64,000 nt of DNA from Acanthopleura granulata (lineage: Eukaryota > Mollusca > Polyplacophora > Chitonida > Chitonidae). The stretch is taken from assembly GCA_016165875.1 (NCBI GenBank), contig JABBOT010000005.1, forward strand, positions 24,887,368-24,951,367, given 5' to 3'. Shown here piece by piece: positions 35,801 to 50,800 of the stretch. The notes under the pieces are model-generated. The model was not told the origin of the DNA, did not search any database, and worked only from the letters and a program-made list of their open reading frames with translations. Position 1 is the first letter of the stretch, and every line of letters starts with the position of its first letter. Position numbers and translations under genes: made by a program.

Positions 35801-38800
35801 TGTGGGCAGCGACAGCTCCTGTATCCGGTGTCAGGCCATTTGACAGTAAAACATGTGCGTTCACACAGCACTGATACGGTTAACTGTACAGCTTGTGTGC
35901 ACTGTATGAGTAAACCTACGATCTGTGTCTCAAATCCAACCTTCATATGCCAGTCTTAATTCAAGTCGATTTTGGCAAGATCCATTTTCCAAACAATGTT
36001 CATGTTGGCTGTAATGCAAGTTTCCAAAGAAATTTGTAGGAACTAATATACATATTAATAATAAGTGAAGCTGAAAACTTGCAAGAGAGAAGAAAACAGT
36101 TTTTGGTGTCCTGGTATCCATGCTCAGACTGTACTACCCATACACTTTCTAAATAGAGTGGTGTTTTTTCACTAATGCACATCCAGTTAGGGCATGTTGA
36201 TGATAAGCTAACTATGTATTTCTTAATTTTTGTTAATATAGGGTGACTGGTTTCAAGAATTTAAAAATATATGTACACCAAAACGGTTCTGTAATGAGTT
36301 TAAAGAAAAATCAGTTTTAGTACAGAAAAAAAAAATTAAACATCACTGCAAGTTTCCTTGGAACAAAATTTAAACACACAAACTTCTGCATTATGTGATA
36401 TCAGCGCATAATGATGATATCAGCACATAATTGAAATGTATTCAAATGTTTATATGCATTGTAGGCGAAAATAAAAATTGTCCAAAAACAAAATATCAAA
36501 ATATAATTCGAAAACAAAAAGGATGAAAAGATCAAGAAAGAATAGAAGAAAAACAAGCTAAAATTTTGCTGATTTTTACCATATTTTAATGAGACTTTGA
36601 ATGTATCTATCAATGCCATTTTACTGAGGATTGGCTGATAAATGCTAGGTGTGATCTGATTTAGTTTGACATGGAAGTGACACACCTGTTGTTTATATAC
36701 GGGCACTTATTCGTCGTCTAGATACCTGTCGTCTTAGCAGTTCGCACATCTCCACCTGTTTCCCTGTTTCCATTCAATGTACATGTATATTATTGGTTTG
36801 TAGATAGAAATTCTCGCACCTCTTGAGTCTTGTCACCTGTGCATGTTGTCTTTGCATGTGTTATATTAATGAACTTGCATTCTGTAACTGTTTTCATTAT
36901 GAAATAAATATGTTTGTCCGTTTTGTTGTTTATTTTGTTTCTTTAATTTGTATAAGCACATACTATAAAGACATATGTATATTACATTTTGCAGGTATGA
37001 AATTGCACCAAACTGTATGTATGCTCAAATGTACCTGTTAATTAATAATCCAAATTTTTTTGTATGATCTTTTATAGATCTGTTCAGTATGTATATCCAA
37101 ACCAGCTGCCTTTGTGTTTACTCCATTCTTAACTAATGTACCAGTACTGATGAACTTGTTTTATTTTGATGTGTTGGCAGTGTTTTATTTTTTAACATTT
37201 ATCTGTTTTTCCCCTGAGTATTACATCCAATTTTAATGGATTGTTTGTGAAAATGCCACATTCTTCATTTTGTTAGGAAGTTTCAAGTTGATTTATTTGT
37301 TTGAACCAACAAGAAATTTTATCAGTATTACTATGCACCCCATCTTCTGGAGCACTGTAAGTTCACTGGTAGATGACATATTGCATACAAGGTTGTGTGG
37401 ACAAGTCCACTGCTAATAGAGCAGCCTTCCCTGTTGCTATATACTGGATCACGGGCTGTTCAGTGTCAATGTGATTGACACATCAAATTGAAAATTGATA
37501 CCGGTGTATTGATTACAGTGAAGGCCTTTGATGTTCTCTGGGTATCAGATCCCAGGCAGGTGTGGTACTTAGAATCAAGAGGTACTATGAGTACAATAAT
37601 AGACAGTAGGGGTGATCAGACTGAGAAAGTCCATATTAGAAGTTTTAAGCTGATCTGTACGGTGGACAGGAGGTTGAGTGGTTTAGGAGCTTATCTTTCA
37701 CGCACTTCAAGTTGGACGTAAAGAGATGCAGGTTCAGTCCCAGCTTTTGGCTGGGAATTTGTGGGTTCATTCGTCAGTGTGTCTGGGACTTTGGTCTCAT
37801 TAAGCGATTTGCCTGTGGTCATTTGCATTGTCATTTTCGTATTGCAGCCGTAGGGTGTGCATGTTGGTACATCACATGTGGAATAGTTTGCTGGTAATTC
37901 CTTCCGCTCATAAAACTGACTGCCATTGTATCAGGCGAAAATTCTAGAGGATGGAGTAAAACAACAAATAAATACCATGACATAGTGTTTGATTTTTGCT
38001 GTTTTCAAGGCAGATTCTTACATGTATGTACCAAAGTTTCCTTCAGATGTTTTAAGGGCAGTTCACTAATATTGGTTTGTGCTACAAAAGGACTCGTATC
38101 AGTGGATTCCTCCCACCTTCAATCACATTCTCTAGATGAGACTAAGACAGCTCTTAGTGAAAATGGGTCAGCATCTTTGAAAAATTGACTCTCATGGCTT
38201 TAAAGTACTTCCAGAATTACATGAGGAACAAAAGTGAACAATAGACAGTGAAGAAAAAGTAATCCTGACTTGGCGCCACCCGGTAGTTCGACAACGACCT
38301 CTGAAAGAAGCCTGTGAGATCCAAATGGCTTGTGTGTATGTTAGAGGTGATATCTTGATGAAGACCTGAGTGTAAGGAAGTAGGATCAGTGCTATTTTAG
38401 AATGTTTGTCATGTGTAATGGTTAAAAAAAAAAAACACTGTCCAGGAAACTTAATATAATTCCTAACGAAAGTAACATCAAGGCATGAATAGGTGTCTGT
38501 TTTCCAACGTGTGTAGCTTTTGATGACAGTTAATCGCACAGTCGTCTCAAATTTCCTTTCAGTTCATTTTTTTTTCTTGAATCTGCTGCAGCTAGTCTTC
38601 TCCTTTAATGAAGCCTATTAGACTTCCAGGAAAATATCATCTGTAAGAAATCAATGAGGAAGTATCCGTTAGCCTGATAAATGTGACATTTGTAGTAAAG
38701 AACATTACAATCATACTCTCGTCAAAATAAATATCATATCCAAAAGAGCGATGATTTAATCAGGGAGGACTTTCTTTATATAATGAACATTACAAGTATT

Positions 38801-41800
38801 TAAAAGATTATGATACACCTGCATATATATATACATATACACACAAATTTATTATGATCCATAATGTGAAATTTGCCTGTAATCAAGACAACTGATGCAT
38901 GCACGACATGTCTTTTCAGAATTGAAACTATTTTACTTTTGAAAGTATCAAGTCTGCAGGGTCCCCAGTGTTCATCTACAGGTAATACTGTCTCTAAATG
39001 TATTACAAGCTGGTAGTGAACAGTATCTTTGATATGCAAATTGCCAATTTATGGACTTACATGTACCTTGGGATGCAGTCAGCTGTCAGCTGTGAAAGCT
39101 GTGGGGTTTTTTGTTTCTTTTTTTTTTTGGCTAATATTTGTACTCATACCATTCAAATATGATTTATCACATATTAATAAAGAAAGGTATTGAAGACTCG
39201 GCTTTTGTAGAGATTAAATGGAATATAAACGAAAGACATCAGTGGTGAAAGAATATAAAAGTTTTTTTCGTATTAGTTCTCAGAGAAGAAGTTACATATA
39301 TATATATATATATATACGTACATTTCATGAAATGAGCATTTGGCTCATAACCAAATCATGGATAATACAGCATAACATACTGAATTAACCTTTGCTTAAA
39401 ACAAGTAAATGTTCTTGATTGAATATAATATCCTTTGTGGTTCATTAATAAGGCATAAATAAGAAATATAAGAACATAAATTCTTCTCTGTAAAAACAGC
39501 TACATGCAAAAATCATAATTTTTAGCCTGAGTGTATACAAATACAATGGTTATCTGTATATATATACTTTTGTCAAGGGTTTAATGGTGATCATAAGCAA
39601 TCCATATACATGTGACTGGGAATATCTGATAATAATGGTTGCTGACAACTACACGTGAAAGGCCAAAATCACAGTAAAAATGCATCGTTTCCAGCCATGG
39701 TACCGCAGTCTTTGTGTTTTACCTGAGTGTTTTGTGAGCACACCTGCACCTAAAGGTGTGATGTATTACCAGGAAAAGACGATATATCTTTACCCTTCTG
39801 TTAAAGGAGGGCAGGATTTTTAGGAGTCCACCATTACTGATGCAGGCCATTACAAGAAGCTCGAGGAAATCTGAAGTGTTCTTTAGTCTTTGCACATACA
39901 AGACCACCATGCATGCATAACACTCCTTGTTTGAATTTTGAATTATTCTGGCTGCATGTATATGAGAATTCCTCTTGAACTTCTTAGAAAACAACTTCAT
40001 TTAAAATGTATGAACATTAATGCCTTTGGTGAGCAAAATTTGTTGATGTGCATTTTATTTGTGGGCAAATCCAGGAAGCGTTCGCAAACTGTAGTCTTAA
40101 TACGTGAATAGTGATAGCTTTTAAAAAGTTTCAGTTTCTTCTTTTTCTTTCTTTTGAGGGAAGGGGAGAGGGGGGTGGCAGCGTTGGAGTATTGCATATT
40201 CCGTAGAATTTCGGCCCTGTATTGCATCATACCAAATGATGTGTGTCAACAGGAGACTATTGATCTCCTATATCCTGTGATCAGCAGAATCTTTGCCGCT
40301 TGGCAGAGTTTGCGATGTGCGAACAGTTTTTGTGCTAACTTTCTGTCTCCGTTTTCTTGACATCGGCTGCCCCTCTGTGCGGTAATGTTTTGTGCATAAT
40401 AGAGTACTTCAACTGTAAAATAAATTTCATCACGCTAATTCAATATAGTGAGCACACATCTGAGCTGATTGTATTATTTCAGTGGGGCAGCTAACTGGGG
40501 ATTGGTTGGCTTCTCAAGCTCCTGGGAACCTTCTAGCACCTCCTGTCTTGATGCAGTGATCGCAGTTGTCGTTAAATTATCTCCTCTTGAATCTATACAG
40601 TTTGCTCAAGCTTGCCAGTGGCACGCACCTCTAACATAACAGGCTCTTTGGTGCTATTACCGCTGTATTAAATTGAAAGGCCTCCCAAAAAGCTTAGCCC
40701 GTTGTGGAGCTTCGCTAGAGAAGGGTTCTCATGGCATGCTGATAAGTACATGTCAATAGACATAGCCTTGTTGGGATAGCATTTCCGGAAGCGTCCATCG
40801 ATTCAAGAAACTAATTTAGCCATCTCAGTGGTATGGCAATTTGAAAACCTCTTGAATGATTAAGCAAAGCCACTGCTCAGCTTGGCTCAAATCTCCTATA
40901 AAATTGCATCATGGTGGTGTTGGAGTGGTGTGGAGAGTGTGGTGCTAAAGGTACCTGACACTGATCTGGCACCGTTGCCAATTCACAGCCAACTCACATT
41001 ACGGCAGTCACGAGTTCACAAGAGTGCCCAGGTCGAATTGTATATCCATACAACTCGATCCTGACACAGGTGCTATAAAGGGAATGAATTTAAAATTTCA
41101 TGTACATTCGTGCTGTTTTCATTGTAATGTTATGTTGAGTTTTTTCACCTGTTAGGTATCTAGCATTGCAGCTAAATTAGTATGGAATGAAGAACCCCAA
41201 AAATGTTCAAATTAACGGATTATTAACAGTTTTTTTTTTGTGAAGATCCTGCCACACGTCTTCAAACATAAATGAAAAGTTACTGAATTTTCCAGCTATT
41301 ATTGCAGCTTTGGCATACAAATCCTACATATGCAAAAATCCAGTAACAAATCAACTATGACAATGGACCAAAATCAGTTACTACACTTGCATTCAATATT
41401 TGCTTTAACCAGGGAACTTTTAAAATTGATTGTGTTTTTATATTCTTTCTTGTTTCATTTCCTATCCTATGTTTTACACATACACGTAGCTGTATACATG
41501 CAGTGTAGGCAGAAGACAGATGTGGCATTTGCCAACAGACTTCATCAGAGCAGCCTGTGAGGCTGTGAATGTCATGTAAGTGAGATAAAGACTTACTATC
41601 ATCATTATGTGGTTATTGGAACTAATGGTAAGTTGATAATAGGGCCTCTTTGTCCGAGTGATCATAGTGTTTTATCAGGATAATTGGTCATTAGTGATTG
41701 CGTAATTCTTTCACCCTTTGCTTCAGTTATAGAAGTATACCTTTGCTAACAGTGGATTGAAGCAACGTGTTGTATTTGTAATATATTCACATGTTATCTT

Positions 41801-44800
41801 TATTCTGATGAAAGGTTGCATGTGTATATTAGCTGATATAATCAATTTTAACATTTCATCAAAGTAGAAATGCAATTTCTTATCACAGCTTTGTTATTGG
41901 AATAATGTTAGTACAGCAAAGTGTACAGTTTCCATGGCAAGTTAGACTGAAAGTGAACAATATTTAGAATGACGTTCATGTAAAGGAAGAGGGAAATGGT
42001 GGGCTGAAACATGTACATGTGACCTGCCAGTGTACAGTTCTGTATAATCACTTACATGTGTGTTGTGTGTTAGTTAATCGAGGGTCAGCTCATGGTGTGT
42101 TTTTTCTGCAGTTTACCTCATTGATGCAGGAATTGCATGATACACCTTTCCCGATTGGTTGTTTCCTGACCATAGCAACGGGGTGTTTCAAATCTATTTT
42201 TAGCTCTGTAGTTTATTGGAAATAAAAATACCTAAGGGTTTCATCGTTTTATTGTGTCAGCTTGCTGAGTGTCAGTGATTTCTTGACAACCCTTTCTACA
42301 AACCTATGAAACAATATACATATTTTACTTCAGCTGTACGTAGGATTTTAACTACAGGTATTTAATAATTCAATACTGGCTATTTTGTGCTCTCATCACT
42401 TTGCTTAATGTGTAATTTTGCTGAGTGAATTTCAGTTTCAATCCTCTTGTTGGCAGTGGAATTGCCAGGAAAGCACAGGGATGTGGGAAACTACTGCACG
42501 CTGATCACTTTTACTTCAGCAAGATCACGTAATGTGCAATGAGCGTTGACAAGCTGTGTCAAAATGGCCCAAACAATGGCCGTATTGATTGTCAAATTGC
42601 GTAACTGTGTTTCTATGAAGGATCATGGATTGTGAATGGTGACTGTAAAGCTAAAGGTGTTTTACTGCCGATCCTCTGTATTGATCTTGTAGCCCTTAAT
42701 TCATATTGCGGTCGCTGGATTCCTTATGCTCAGTAACGAAGACACTTGTATTGCTTTAGTTAGCGGAATTTCCTCTGCTGTCTCTGATCAGGTGTTAATT
42801 GATTTCTGTAATTAGATTTTCCACTTTTCGAAAAACAAAGTGAAGTGTGGCTGACCATGTGCATAATTGATAAACTGGCATACATTTTGTCTGGTCTTTT
42901 TGCTCAGCCTTGTAAATTCACGCTCACATTCATTCAGAGGTTCCAGTACAAAGTGTGTAACTTTGTGATAAGTCAACACGTAATAAATGTTATCCCATCA
43001 GGTATGTTTTACAGGTGATTGCCGCACTCCATCTCGTCATGACCCCCAGGGAGCTGGAGGACTTATTCCCACTGACATATTGTACATTCGCTCTGTCAGG
43101 CATCCCGTTAATTGGGTTGGAACAATCAAACACGTGACCAAGAGCATTCAGAATAGACCTGATAGCTGTTCCATGGTTTTTATCCAGTGTACAGGAGGTG
43201 GGGTTGAGGAGTTGAGGGAGAGACGAATAAGGATGATGATACCAGGGCACACTTTAGTTTGAATAAAAATGGCATTGTCCCTTATGGGGCTGAAAAATTC
43301 ATATAGTTTCTGGTAAAGTGATCATAAGAATTCAATGCATGCTTTTACAATTATTTACTTAAAATAATGTATATCTGATTTTTGTTTCTGTTAAAGTTTT
43401 ATAACTTTCTTTAATTATTAGTTATTTAGAAGGTGTGATTAATGGTAATTACCACCACCACCACCAATGTGGTTGCTGTGAGTTCAAGCCCAGCTAATGC
43501 TGGCTTCCTTCCCAGTTGTATGACTGGGAAGGTCAGCCAGCAGTGTGTGGATGGTTGTAGATTTCCCTTGGGCTTTGTCTGCTTTCCTCCCACCATAATT
43601 TGGGCTGTTATCATATAAGTGAAATATTCTTGAGTATGGGGTGAAACACCAATCAAATAAATAAATAAATAAATAAATAAATAAATCTCTACATGCGTAT
43701 AGATCTTCATTGTCATGGAGTAATATACATTATGTTTTTGACAAACTCTCCCTGATCCATGAATAGTTCATGTAAAAGCTAAAGGAATTTCTCCAGTATA
43801 AATATACATGTCCATATCTGGAAGTACGGTTACTTAAAATGAGATTGATTAACTGAGAAGTCACATTGTTTGGGCCGGGTGAGGGGGGGGGAGGGGGGTA
43901 GCAGCTGAAGTGCTTGTTAATGTATGTATGGGCCTAAACGAGCAGTATGACAGTTGGAATAAATAGACTGTCAGTAACGCAATGTTTGCTAAATGTCAAG
44001 TGCTTATTGGTTTTTAGAACCTATTTAGTATGTCTCTAAGCTGCACAATATCAAAGTTGATTGACATTGATTGGCAACTTCCTGACCATGCAGTGCTCCC
44101 TTCAGTGGGGGTTCAGTGTATTGGTAGTATATAGAGTCTGATCCAGCTCTCCAGACCAGGAGGTATTGGACTTTGTATGATGTGTATACAAAAATGCTGT
44201 CATATATCACACCGTGCATTGGTTAAACTATTTTATTATTTATACACCAGTGAAATCCCAGTATTTCTTTCACTGATAAAAGTGATATCTTCACTAGTTA
44301 GATATCACTTTTGTTTTTAATTTTCACATTTTAATGTTACACTGCTGGTGACCTTGACACATGATCCGAACGCCATGACGTCAAAAATGAAACACTTTGT
44401 TTTTATGACGTTCCAATCTGAACGCACTGGGATGACATCATAATACAAGTCTAGTGTTGCTATATTGTGATGTCACGGAAGAAGACACCATGTCATACTA
44501 GACGTCATGTATACCGGTACGACATCACGCTACCGACAGGTCTTTGAAGGCCTGCAGGTAAAACATTGCTCAAAACTTCTTTCAATACACAAAATCCTGA
44601 CACTGTTAAAGTATAAATAATAAACAGAATATTGCACAGTGATGGTTGAATACTATAAACATTGTGCTCGTGAAAGGTGGAATTGATAACCCCCTTTACG
44701 CTTCGTGTCTGGGTTATCTTTTCGACCTCTCACTCAAGCAATATTTATGGTATTCAACCTTCACTGTGCAATATCCTCTGTATACACTGTAAAGTATAGT

Positions 44801-47800
44801 TATGTCCAAATTAAGTAAAGGAATGGGTTTTACTTGTGAGGAATGTCAGACCAATAGCACAAGAAATAAACAAGGGGTAATACATATAGGCTACAAATGC
44901 TAGGTATCAAGTATCAAGCTATTCTAGAGTGTATTTTGTCTGAGTGATGTGTCACATCTAGTGCTTTGGGATTATAGTTTTCCACTGATGCGGCATTTGG
45001 GATGTATCATCCACCATTAAGAAGGGTGCTGTTTCTAGGATATATTCATTCTTGGGGACCTCTGTGTCCGAGGGGTTGATGCACATGTGCAATGCAATGA
45101 TCCAGGAGCCGCTTACCAAGGTGGCCGCTGTGAGTTCAAGTCCAGCTCAGGCTGGCTTCCACTCTGGCCTGATTGAAAATTATTGAGTATGGTGTAAAAC
45201 ACCAATCAAATAAATAAAAAAAAATAAATAAATAAAAAAATATTCTGTCATGATTTGTTGAAAGGCACATTAAGCAGCCTGCAAATAAACTGTCATAAAA
45301 ATATCAGCATTGATTTGCAGCCATTCTTCGTTAATTTACCTTCATAGATGTAAGGAGAAGTCACTGTCATTCTTTTCTTTTATTTGTTTTCTCATAAATT
45401 CTTAAAATGTACCGGAATATGACTAGCATGTACATGTAGTTTGATCAGCTTCTGAGTGTTCATTTCAGTATAATGTTGTGTGGAGATCAAGTCTAATGTC
45501 TAATATACCAGGACTTTGTAGTGCCCTAAGCTTCACATGAAACACATGATTTAGTGACTGATGATTGCCGTAGTTAGGTGACTTAGTTACACGACAGCTA
45601 GAATGTAGTTTCCGTGTTGATATATTTGGAAATATTTGCTTTCTGATGTTGACTGAAAAAAATAGACGTCCTTCACCTTTAGCATAGGTAGGTGGAGAAG
45701 AAGAAAGATCACATGAACTCACATGTAGGTAAAGATAACAGTATTTACCAATAACTGACAGGATTTAATGAATAATTTACATGTAATTTTTCATCTGCTT
45801 GACTAGGCCTTTGTTATTTGTAGTTGAATGTCTTCTTTTAACAACAGTGGGGGTGGGGGGCTCCGTGGCGGAGTGGATTAGTGCACCAGTGCATCATAAT
45901 GGCCCCATGCTTCCCACCAATGCAGTCGCTGTGAGTTCAAGACCAGCTCATGCTGGCTTCCTTTGTGTGAGAATTTGATCTACCAGCAACCTGCAGATGG
46001 TCATGGGTTTCCCCTGGGCTCTGCCCGGTTTCCTTCCACCATAATGCTGGCTGCCATCATATAAGTGAAATATTCTTGAGTACAACATAAAACACCAAGC
46101 AAATAAATAAATCTTTGAGTAACGTCTTCTAAACTAAGGTACCAGGTACCAAAACATTCAAAGCTGTGTGACTGGCTAAAACTCAGGGCATTGATCATTA
46201 TACTGCATATGCAGACACACCAGTGTTCTATACGTATTTGCATAATGGTGACTTCAAACTCTGTTTATGGTAATGGGTTTGTTGTCTTTGAAATATAATG
46301 AGAATGTATGGGCTGAAGCTGGATGTCTACATAGTGCAAACATTGGTCTAGGGCAGTTGGTCTCTGTTAGGCAATATTTCTGACCAGATTATATTCTATT
46401 TCCATCATGATGTCTGTCAAGCGGAAAGAGTGTCTGGGATATCAAACAAATATCTAAACTATAGTCTGAACACATTTGCACAGATGAGTTTGTGTGTGCT
46501 TTATATCCCCGCATATATAAAATGTACCTCATAAAAACATGATTAAGTACTGGTAATATATTTTTCAGGGGTGAATTCTCGTCTTTGTGATTAAAGCGGT
46601 GCGACTGCTGACTACTCTCCTATGGAGGATTTGTAAAAAGCATCAGGAATGGTGTTCTTGCTGGGAAGGAATACTTTTGTTACTGAAGTCAGGGTTTTAT
46701 AACAATTTAAGACATGGGTATTGTTTTGTCAAAATTGAATATTTTGGTGTGGTAAAATGACAAATATAGGTCATGCTGTGAACCACCAAGTGTCACGAAT
46801 TTTTTTATTGAAATATAACATGAATGTATTCATCGAATATCAAGATTTCAATTTTTCCAATTAAATTACATAGATTCAGTCATGTTTATATAAAACAAGA
46901 TACAGGGAACTCTGTGGAACAGTTGGTTAACTCGCTAGCGCAGCGCAAGTCCAGCTCATGTTGGCTTCCTCTTCGGCCGTATGTGGAAAGGTCTGCCAGC
47001 AACCTTCGGGTTGTTGTGGGTTTCCTCGGGCTCTGCCCAGTTTCCTCTCACTATAATGCTGGCCATCATAATGTAAGTGACATATTCTTGAGTATGGCAT
47101 AAAACAGCAATTGAATAAATAAATAAACAAGATACGGCTTATAGTCACACTGAAATCCATTCACATAATAAGGCTCATGAGTATGGATTCTTTGTCTCAT
47201 GAAGAACACGCTCCTATTATAAAGCTTGCTAAGAAGGCATTAGGTCTTCGTCCAAAAAATTCTTGTTACAAAATATAGGGTCGGTGAACAGGGAACTTTT
47301 TTCTTCTTCTTGCTTATGAAATAGATAAAGATTTTAAAGAAATTAACATGGAGCAAAACATGAAAAAGAAATTCCTTCCAAAGCCAAATAAAAACTTCAG
47401 AGTAGACCCTTTTTCTGAGGATCATTGTAGTTACCAGCAACAAACATTTTTTAATCATGGCCTCATCCACAATTGTTCATTAATATGAACCAAGGAAGCA
47501 ATTAACTACATGTATATCTAGGCTTATTTTTCATACCTCCAAATTAATTGACATTTTAATTGGTATGGAACGTAATTGTACAGTGTGTATACACATAGGT
47601 CGTTGGTAAAGAATCGCCATATTCCTAGAGCTGAAAGGTCACAGTATTTGAAACGCTCATCTTTAATGTGAAATTAAGGATGAAGTCATATTGGTTTTGT
47701 ATGGAAGGCACTAAACCCTGTAGATGTGTGCATTAAAATATCTTAGTCAAAATTAACTGGCTTGAGGTCTCTTCTGGGTTACTACACATATAAAAGTATG

Positions 47801-50800
47801 TGCCTTGTATGAGTGCAAATGTTTTCATGCAGATCGATCTCATGTTAAAGGGTATTTAATAACTTGAACTCCAGGCTAAAAAACATGCACACATGTTAGT
47901 TCAAACATGCTCGTCAGTTGAAGTTTAATAGTGGAAGATTGTGGTTTTATCTATCCTGTTATTGAATTGCCCTGTTTGCATGGAATGTCCACCACGGCTG
48001 AAGCGTGCATGTCTACAAATGTATCATGGACAAGGGAGTCCAACCTGTCGTTTTTCAGGGGCTTGCATCCCTCCACTCAGCCAATCAGCACTCATCTCAT
48101 AGTCAGGAGTGGAGAGCTATTCAAGTGCCTAGAGCCAGTCTAAGAGGGCGGAAAAGCGTCTAGACAGGTGTGATTTTCCAACAGTTGGTGTGACTTAGGC
48201 TGCACATCCGCAACTGCCGCGTAATACAGGCGTGCTGATGGACTGCTGGCAGGTCAGCGCAGCTGGGCGTGGAGTTGCCTCGTCTCTCGGCGCGCCACCA
48301 ATAATCAGAGGGTATTACAGAGCTTGTTTGCGCCGCTCCTTTGCCTCATTTACCAGCTGAGCTATGGTTTACTATGTACACATATTAATCAAGCTATCTT
48401 TCGTGTCAGGTAAAATCATGATGGTATCAGATTTACTGGGAAATAAGGAAGACGGCCTGGGCGGTATTAAGCCAGGCCTTGGTCAGATGACCCTTTTAGA
48501 GTGCCCACGTGTGGATGTTGACAGGGAAAGCTGGCAGGGCCTGTGCCCTGGCCACCTGCAGTTCAAGTCCCCAAAATGTCAAATCAATTTGGCAATTTAG
48601 AATGGATTGCAGCATTGAATGAACGGCCAGAGATAAGTAGCACTCCATTGGTCAGCTTAAATACTGGCGTTGATGTGTGGGGACGTTGTGTGTCCAGGCT
48701 CGTCCCTATTGATTCCTCTGACGTGAGAAAGCATGCAAATGATAACCTTAAGGTCACTTGCAACTGTTCATCCCCCCTACTCCCACCCCCTACTCCCCCT
48801 CCCATCCTCCAGCCTTAATGTACAGCTGAGTGTGTGACTGTACTGCATGGTGACCAGGTTATGTATGACGCAGGTGCAGTCACCATTTCTGCATGCAGTA
48901 TTCCAAATGTTATACCAGTGCATGACGCTACTGTTGTTTCTGCTCACACACACACACACATAGTACACCTAGTTAGAATACCAAACTGCTGGGAAGTCTG
49001 GGTTGTTGTAATATTGAACCTAGTTCAGCTGACTCTCGGCCGATCTCAAGGATTGTCCAGGCTTGAAGCCATAGTTCCACCACTTGAGTTAATTACACTG
49101 CAGTCCAGTTGTGGTCAGAAATGATGACTCCTCAGCTGAATGTAGCCCCGCCACAGACATCGATGGATCATCCATTGTGCCCTTAGGCTAATGTAGCTTT
49201 ATCTTAGGGATTAAAACCTGTTAAGGGAATCCACACGCGTCTGCCTCTGTATCAGACTAGGTAGTTTAACCAAATAACGGTTTGTCTGCTTGCTGACGTC
49301 CACTTCAGGTTAATTGTGCGTACAAATAGCTGACTGCAGCCATAAAGTAACTGTATGTGCTATTTCAGGAACATGAAAATAACATGCAGTGTACTGTTGT
49401 GCTAGGATGCAGTTTCTTTACCAGAGTGCACAGTAGATGAAATGGTGAATGTATCTGCCTTGGCAGCAATGGCAATATATGTGCCATCTTTGCATGGGAT
49501 GGTAATGGTCCACAGGCTAAATCATTGCATCTCATTAAGAATGGGGACTGTGTTTAAGTCCAAAGTGGGATCAGACCTATGTTAAAATTCTTACACATTA
49601 TTCTTTCACGTACATTTGTTCATAGCCCCCCCCCCCCTTTAAATTCCACACTTATACATTTGTTCCTAGTTTCCAGATTTCCACATATAATTGTCCATTG
49701 TTTCCAGCCTGTCCACAGTTTACGGGCTGTCCACACACATTTCTCACTTGGTTCCAGGTTGTCCACAGTTTACGGGCTGTCCACACACATTTCTCACTTG
49801 GTTCCAGGTTGTCCACAGTTTCCAGGCAGTCTACATACATTTCTCCATTGGTTCCAGGCTGTCCACAGATATTTGTCCATAGTTTCTAGGTTTTCCAGAT
49901 ACTATTGACCATAGTTTATGGACTTTCCGCATACCCTTGTCCATAATTTTCTGGCTTTCCACTTACTATTGCCCATAGTTTATGGACTTTCCACATACTA
50001 TTGTCCATAATTCTCAGACTTTCTACTTACCATTCTCCATAGTTTTCAAGCTTTCCACATACTACTGTCCATAGTTTACAGGCTTTACACACACTGTTGT
50101 CCACAATTTCCAGGCCTTCCACACACTGTTGTTCATAGTTTCCAGGCTTTCCACATAGATTTTCATTTTGTAGACCCCTATCAGGCTCCAGGTTTGCTAG
50201 CCTGCCTGTATTTTGCCCTGGCTTCTATGCTCCACTTACAAGGTTTTGCATGTAATCCATCCATGGTATCCATGCTGCAAGATCAAAATATCGGGGCTTA
50301 TGACAATCTTAATGGTCAAGCTTTCATCCTCAAGTGCCTGTCTTTATGGTCAGCCTGTCCAGCAAGTCTCATTAAAGAACCTTTCTCTACTTCCAGTACA
50401 ACAAGGATCGAGGTACTTGCCATAAATATGGTCTGCTTGTCATTACTTTTAGCAAGCATTTACCTTTTTTCTGTGTCCTTTGGTCTTGTTTAGTGCTGTG
50501 AGTGTTGTTGATTAGCCAGTACAGTGGCTGTTATCACGGAGGCCAATGCATTAGCTCCACCATGCATGTAACTGAATGGCAGAAGTTGACAGGAATAAGA
50601 ACTTCAAAGCGTTCTTAAATGGAAGATCTGACTGACAATCACAGCCTTCCACAAATTATTTGTAGTTTCAACGGCCATCTCGGAAAGACTGCATTGGGAA
50701 AAGGGCAGGGTTCATTGACTATGTGTGTTTATGATGCTTCACACTTACAAGTTAGTTTAGCCAGTGAAATTGATGCTCTACTTTTTGAGGATGCAGAAAG

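Noticed and set aside
42987..43262. 91-codon + strand ORF with an 86-codon minus-strand shadow
   Set aside because: Open in both directions because of local composition. No recognisable domain, and no splice borders that fit the gene.
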